Part shown: positions 58,001 to 64,000 of the stretch, in pieces
Layout: the number at the start of each line of letters is the position of its first letter
Position numbering within the stretch: the first letter of the stretch is position 1
Assembly (NCBI GenBank): GCA_036571765.1
Contig: BROE01000023.1
Span: forward strand, 574,950-638,949
Length of the DNA stretch: 64,000 bases
DNA from: Plecoglossus altivelis
Lineage: Eukaryota; Chordata; Actinopteri; Osmeriformes; Plecoglossidae
Direction: 5' to 3'
Made by a program: the position numbers and the translations under genes
Notes under the pieces: model-generated
Seen by the model: only the letters and a program-made list of their open reading frames with translations
Told to the model about the DNA's origin: nothing
Databases searched by the model: none

Positions 58001-59424
58001 TGGTCTTCGGAGAGGGGGGGGAAACATGAGGCCACTACACACACGCAAGAGTACAGGCACCCTAATCCCCCCCCCCCCCCCCTTCCCACACAAACACTAC
58101 AAAAACAAACAACCCCTATGGATGTGCTAAGCCCCGGGCTTCAGTGAGTTGGGTTCGAAGGGAAGACATCAGTAAATAGCAGCCAGGCGCTATGGATAGC
58201 CTCTGCTAACCTTGCTCTAGGGACGGGAGGGACTAATTGGCACCTCTGCCAGAGCGCAGCGCACACATTCCCTATAGTCGACAATGCTCATGGCTGCAGC
58301 CGTCCACACATGCACTGCTTACAACGCGTGCACAAGAGATATGCATTAATAAGCAGTCTGAATACACAGTTTAGCACATGAATAACCTGACGCATGCAAC
58401 ATGAAGGCGTAACACAAACGCCGTCGTTGACAGGGGCAATACTAGGATGTATGTGGCCAGCAATCAATGCGATACAAATCCACCACAGAAGACAACCACA
58501 CCAGTCACCCCTCGTTGTACCACACAGGAGAGATCAAAAATGTAAAGAGAACGGCTAGCTCGTTGAGTTCAGCGCATTGTTTGAATAGGATGAAGTTAAA
58601 ACAGCTAAAAAGTAAGCACCCATACAAAAAGACCATCGCCTATATTATTCATCGCCTATTGTTTCAGATTTTGGCAACTGAAATTTAAATATAATAAGGT
58701 ATCTAGCAAAGCGCTTGCAGACAGGGTGGAAAGGTGGGTTGGGTTATTTGTTTACGTCAGCTTGCTCGTAGCAGGTTGCGATGCGGCCCAACACAACTCA
58801 ACCAACGAGTCCACAAAGCACGGGAGATTAACAACCTTGCTAGCTAGCAAGCTACACTGTTGACGGGGTTAAGACCGCGCTATTAAGTCACCTATGGGTC
58901 AGTGATCAGTGATGGGCCATCCATCTTTGCAGCAAATTACTAAGCTTCAAGCGCATGAATATCTATTGTCAGATATAGCTGAAAAGACCACCAAACAATA
59001 AAAATATTTCCATTTCATGCATCTGCACAACACAGCAGTGGCTAAACCTAAGCCGCTATTAATACTGTTAGTCTAGGGCTAGCTATGCATGGCCAGCTAG
59101 CACACGATTTGGGTTCCGATTGGCAACCTAGTACCTAAATATGTGGTTACATTGGTAAGAAACGTCTGCGGTAACTTCCTTCGCTGATTATGATGGCTTG
59201 TGGTCAGGTAATGGTAGCCAACACCATCATCCTATCCTGGCTGAGCAAGCTAACGCTAGACGGCAAGATCATGTTCAGCAGCCGAAAGACAGCTATGTTG
59301 ACATTTACAATTATACAAAATAAAATAACCATAAAGTTATGCAAGATACCCGTGACATGGCATGGTTGCCTTCGTTATGCATACACAGGTAACATATAAG
59401 ATTCCATAGAAATTCATATCATAC
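58001..59424. other. Region between the hdlbp leader candidates
   Basis: Contains a C run (58068-58082). I see no coding exon on either strand. If the 59425 leader is used, this is an hdlbp intron. Confidence 0.4.
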
Positions 59425-59530
59425 CTTTCAAGAGGGACCTAAAGAACTCTGCAATTTGACAGGTGTCGGTGTAAGCGCACACGCTTTCTCTGTCTCTTCA
59501 TTCACCAGTGATTGCCATTGGTCTAGCAGA
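59425..59530 (-). promoter_or_regulatory. hdlbp: Alternative hdlbp leader exon/promoter candidate
   Basis: On the minus strand there is a donor-like TTGAAAG|GTATGA at 59424/59425, with a CCAAT box (ATTGG on +) at 59517-59521, less than 100 bases upstream. Suggestive only; it could also belong to no gene. Confidence 0.25.
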
Positions 59531-62500
59531 GGGCTTACACCATCTAACAGAGCATACAGAGGAGGAAAAGCCGCAGTATCTTTGCGCATGAGGAGCATCC
59601 CGGTTAAATAGGACTTTACCCTAATGCCCTATCCCGGGTAGTTACTCGCTACTAAAATGTAAATTGTAACGCGTAGATATGTGACGTATTGTCTTTAATA
59701 ACTAAGTCATTAAATTGTGTGAATGGGGGTTGTCAGTAAAATACCGAATGCAGATAAGCTTTTGCCTTAAACTTTTCAGATTGACGGGTCTACTTCTCAT
59801 TGATAATAAACATGCACTGAAAGATGCCACTGAATATCGAGTAAATAAATGTATCCATATGGTGCATGCTTAATATTAGAAATACAAATTCCACCGAATA
59901 GTGCAGACGAAATGCATGTCCTTATTGCTAATTAATTTAGGTTATGGACATTTTACCTAATTTATTGTTTTTGTTTTCTTCTACAACAGTTAAGACCATT
60001 CCAAAACCAAGCACTAGATGGAAGTACTTGACAAAAAACAATGGCAAAGGAAATGGCATCAGGTGCAAAGGTTTGTCACTGTATTTCAAGTTCACTGTGG
60101 CCATCACATTGGAACCTATGCTATAATTTCCGTTTCACCCGTGGATAGACCTGGTTTAAGTGTTCTTGCCTACATACCTGAGAATAAACGGCTTCTGTTA
60201 ATTATTAGGGTGTAATTCATGTCAGGTTCGTGTAGAGAAAATCAGTGATAGTAGGCTATCTAATGATTATGTATTATAACTTTGTGTAGCCTATTTCATT
60301 CGTAATCACATTGAGACTTAAACTTAATTGAAGTAAGGTTTTCTTAAAGAAGGCATCGTTGACGAAAAGAAGAAGAGAAGGGACCGAAAGGTAGAAATAG
60401 AAGTGATCGAGAGGGGTGGAGAAATCCTAAGGGGGGCCGCAGGGGTGGGTGTGGGGGTGTCTACTGTGCTTCCTCGCATCCCACACAAGCTCGTAACAAA
60501 GAACCGACAACAACGATTGATAATGCTCCTGGATTTAACAAAAAACACGACACAAAAGGGAATATTTGCCACAACCCAACACGTGGTTTGGTGATGTACG
60601 ATAGTGTCTACATTGACTTCTGTATATTTTTGTGAAACCTCTCAAATATAGCGAAGTTGACCATACCGACCTGGAAAACCTGTTAAAATAAAAAGCTTAA
60701 CATATTTTCCCCAACGTATCATACGTTCACTTAAAGTTTTCTTTTGATCAATTGTGGTAAGTCTCATATAGGACTACTTAATTTTCCTTTGTGACAGCTG
60801 AATCGGTGAGTTGATCGGTAAGATGTATGTTTCTGTGTCATTGTGGATTTTCGTTAATTGTTATCGTACATATCGTTGCCTAAATGTATATGGAATGTGT
60901 CAGTGGGGCACACGAATCTTTAGTTTGAGTAGTATACCACAAAATAGTATAACTGAACTGTTTAGAGCTCTCAATAGTCCTCAATTGATTAATCGCGGGA
61001 ATTACAGTAGGCGACGTTATTGCTGTTCAGAAACTTACGGGATGTCTTTCACGTTTGTTTATGTGTCGTTGGCCATCGTGGTGGCCCATATACTACCAGG
61101 GTCTGTGTGATTCTGTCTAATAGCCTTAGTCAACCATTGTGGCCACAGTCACTGTGTTCAGTGTTTTGGATTTCTCGCCCTAATACTTTACCCCATTAAA
61201 TACACTGACCTATTATTGTAAGACCGACCAGATGGCCTCATACTGTGTACATACGCCTATTAAGAATTTTGTTAATGGAGGTTGGAGGTTCACTCAAGCA
61301 CTTATGATTGCCAGCTAGACTGTTTTACTTGATGGATCACACAATGACTGTAAACGTATAATTTGTAACCACTAGACTGTTTACCTGCCATTATCTGAGC
61401 AAGGCAATGACTTGGCTGTATGTTTTCATAAACTGAAAGACCGCCCCAGTGACCTATTGTATTTGTCTGGCTGTGTTATACTCAGACAAATGCAGCCATT
61501 GACCTAAACAGGTCAAGACAGTGAGGCTGAACAATAGGGACCAGTCATACTGAGGGATCTTGAGAGAGAGTTTATCTTCAGATAAACATACAGACATGGT
61601 CAAAAACACAGAATTTACCAAAACAATCATGTTGGTTTTATTCAGAGGTAGATTAAGTATGAGTCCTTTTGTTAAATTATGCAGAACATCTAAAGTCTTG
61701 AACGTAACGCCTTGAAGTATTTTAAAGTACACAGATGTATTTACAAGAATGTAAATACTGACTAGATTTCTCCAGAAATGTTTCAGTTGTTGTGAAAATA
61801 CAGGGAGAAAATAAAAACAAATACGACTACTGTCAGTTAAGTGGGAGAACAGAAGGATACTGAGTGTTGATAGGAACAGGGTTGAACCGGTGTTGAAGCA
61901 CTGTGGTATTGAGGTGTCAAACTGAGCGATTCAAGGAATGCTGTCATCTTGACATAAACATGTTTTAGTATACTACCCTTGTCATTGCAATCCTCTTTTA
62001 AGACAAACTCTTTTCAAAGCCTTTTGCAAGCCTTTATTTACCATAGCATTATTATTAAGAAATTGGAGTGTATGAATCAAGTGCAAAATGAATGTGAATA
62101 TACCTATAATTATATAGCTGTATAATATACCTAAAGTCAACAGCTTTGGAGACAGGATTTACATATATCAGCTAAATTGAGTCTTCAAACCTTGTTTATT
62201 CCAGTGCATAGCTCATTAAACTGTATGCAGCTCAAGATGAATTCATTGAGCGATTCCACAGAGAGATGCAATAGTCTTTCTTGACCTGCTTCGCCATATC
62301 GACCATATTACTCATTCACTCTCACCACTTAGATTGGTCTATGCTACTGCTTTCCCATTAGAAGTGTACCCTGTTGAAAACAGACTTGGAGGTCAAGGTT
62401 TCAATCCCCTCCTGTACTTTACGTTGGATAAAACGTCTGTCAAATGAAGCTATTCTTGTCAGAGACAGATAATTAGGAGCACAACCCCTGGAATCTGTAC

Positions 62501-63769
62501 CATTATATGATACAGAGAAGGTTAGGCTTTCATTAGTTGCTTTCTTTGAATGGCAAGAATGAACAGAGGGGTGGGGGAGGGGGAGGAGGGGTAATACACG
62601 TTCTCTGTAACCAAATGTGAAGCTTTGTTAGTCGTGCAGAATGACATGCATACAGCTACCCATGGTAAGCATTCCAGTAATGCTAGTATGAAATTGTTGT
62701 GATAAGCCCATGTTAAGTGGATTGAAACAGATATAGGATAAACGGGGGGTATTTTCCAGGATGTTTTTTTTTAAGGAAAAGCACTGCTGTGATGCCATCT
62801 TTTCACTCAGATGTTTTTCTTCTATAAGTCTGGCTTCTCTTTTTACCTTTCTTCCTTCCTCTCGTTTTGCTGTCTTGCTGTTGTCCATTAACTACCATTA
62901 CAATGGTGGGTGTGTGTTTCGACGAGGACACAGGTGGTGCAACTCAGAGTGAAGTACTGAGGAGATTTAAAGTGGTTGTGAAATATGTTAAGCAGCATGG
63001 TTTGCAGACAGAGCTGACCTTCTGAGTTCTGGTAGGCTCCTTCCGTCAATACTGATACATAACGACATATTGTAGTGGTGGCATGTGTGTTCGTTACCAT
63101 TACTGCACCATTACTCCATTACTGCACTCAACTGGGTTTGGGGTTCATACTTTAGGTACACATGAGGTACAAAATAAATGCCTCACATTGTAGGAAACAC
63201 GATAAAGTTCCTTTTTGTAGAAGTTCCTATTTATTGAGAAAACTATTGAATCGCTGACCATGAATGAGTCGAGCCGAAGGGCACCAGAAGACATGAGTTG
63301 AAAGGTGATTGTATTGTTATATTTATTGTTTATTATGTTGTCTCAATGAGACCCTACTGTAAAACGTTATCAACAGTTTTTTTTAAAGAAGTCTTCCTGC
63401 TTGTTGTAATCGGGTGTAGGAGTGTCCATTCTCAGGTCCTCGCCTCCCTGCAGTCCAAAGTTCCAATTCTCCTGCTTTTTCCTCAGTTTCCAGCTCAAAG
63501 GGACTTGTATTTTTGTGATACCATAGTTCAAAGTCTACTTGGGATTGGGTTAATATTTGATTGTAGAAAATGTTTCTGGGTTTTTGCGGTGCAAGGGTAC
63601 AGTTTATAACAGAGTAATTGTCACATTTAATGATTCATTCTTGAGAAATCTAAAACTATATGTGTGCCCTATGTGTTGGGCAGTGTGTTGTGATGATATT
63701 GCCCTTCCTCTTTGAAATGTCATTGTGTTTATGTCTCTGCTCTACCTCTGCTCTATTCTTACTCCTCAG
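59531..63769. other. AT-rich region without recognised genes
   Basis: Reading frames are short, without domains or matching splice sites. A G-rich GGGGTGGGGGAGGGGGAGG stretch lies near 62570-62590. I found no mobile element that I could name. Confidence 0.5.
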
Positions 63770-63888
63770 GCAAGCCATGCACAGAGCCATTGTGACACAG
63801 CCACAATGACCTTTCACAATGATGCATGACCTGTGATTGACCAGAGCCTTGATTGGAACATCCTCTGGAATAAAGTCCACTCCCAAAC

Positions 63889-64000
63889 ATGTCTAGTCCA
63901 GAACCTTTTATAGGTCCTGTGTCCATTGCAACCTCGCAAACAGAAACCAAAACCAGACCACCTATCCCTCAGAAACCCTCGATCGACTCCCCTCAGGGGG
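63889..64000 (+). CDS. Possible first coding exon of an unidentified gene, cut by the window end
   Basis: An acceptor-like ACTCCTCAG ends at 63769, and from ATG 63889 the frame stays open for 37 codons to the window edge. It begins MSSPEPFIGPVSIATS and continues as a Thr/Pro/Lys/Ser-rich segment that looks like a disordered N-terminus. A short upstream ORF starts at the ATG at 63777. I do not recognise the protein, and a stretch this short can be open by chance. Confidence 0.3.
   Translation, partial: MSSPEPFIGPVSIATSQTETKTRPPIPQKPSIDSPQG

Noticed and set aside
59944..60126. Small frames around 59.9-60.6 kb as possible genes
   Set aside because: Short, without domains or splice context; expected by chance in AT-rich DNA.
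1..64000. Prokaryotic-style systems (defence islands, toxin-antitoxin pairs, operons) or an endogenous virus
   Set aside because: All recognised coding sequence is spliced vertebrate genes, and the mobile DNA is a non-LTR element, a DNA transposon fossil and a SINE. No viral genes or LTRs were seen.

Overview
This window is vertebrate nuclear DNA, almost certainly from a teleost fish. It has long introns with GT-AG sites, microsatellites, AATAAA poly(A) signals, a Rex3-type RTE retrotransposon, a Tc1-like transposon fossil and a tRNA-derived SINE fragment. Nothing supports a prokaryotic, organellar or viral origin. Gene names come from recognising the encoded proteins; exon limits were set by hand from splice sites, reading phase and remembered vertebrate orthologues. 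No alignment or database search was run.

Layout, left to right. (1) About 0.9-16.4 kb, + strand: zbtb4, with a probable leader exon ending at 1907, a 5.3-kb first intron (with an assembly gap at 6250-6653), and one large exon holding the whole 1781-codon reading frame (7569-12914) and a long 3' UTR. (2) 17.6-20.3 kb, +: shbg, 8 exons, 393 residues, with signal peptide and two laminin-G domains. (3) 21.5-43.7 kb, +: neurl4, 29 exons, about 1593 residues, six Neuralized (NHR) repeats and a conserved C-terminal region; its introns hold most of the mobile and tandem-repeat DNA. (4) 57.2-43.7 kb, - strand: hdlbp (vigilin), 26 coding exons, 1266 residues, a chain of KH RNA-binding domains. neurl4 and hdlbp converge, and their last poly(A) signals lie about 45 bp apart. 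(5) 57.8-63.8 kb: probable hdlbp leader/promoter region, then DNA in which I see no gene. (6) The last about 110 bp may be the first coding exon of another + strand gene cut by the window edge.

The four genes do not form an operon or one pathway: a methyl-CpG-type zinc-finger regulator, a plasma steroid carrier, a centriolar/ubiquitin-linked scaffold and an RNA-binding protein. ZBTB4, SHBG and NEURL4 lie in one region in human (17p13.1), whereas HDLBP is on human 2q37, so the neurl4-hdlbp join is the unusual part of the gene order.

I found no previously undescribed multigene system. The best leads are a zbtb4 gene with no BTB domain that its splice structure could supply; two near-identical 48-bp hairpin-forming direct repeats bracketing the two exons of one vigilin KH domain; a PARP-like H/Y/E pattern in the NEURL4 tail; a lysine in place of the human steroid-contacting Asn82 in SHBG; and several odd splice sites in neurl4 and hdlbp.
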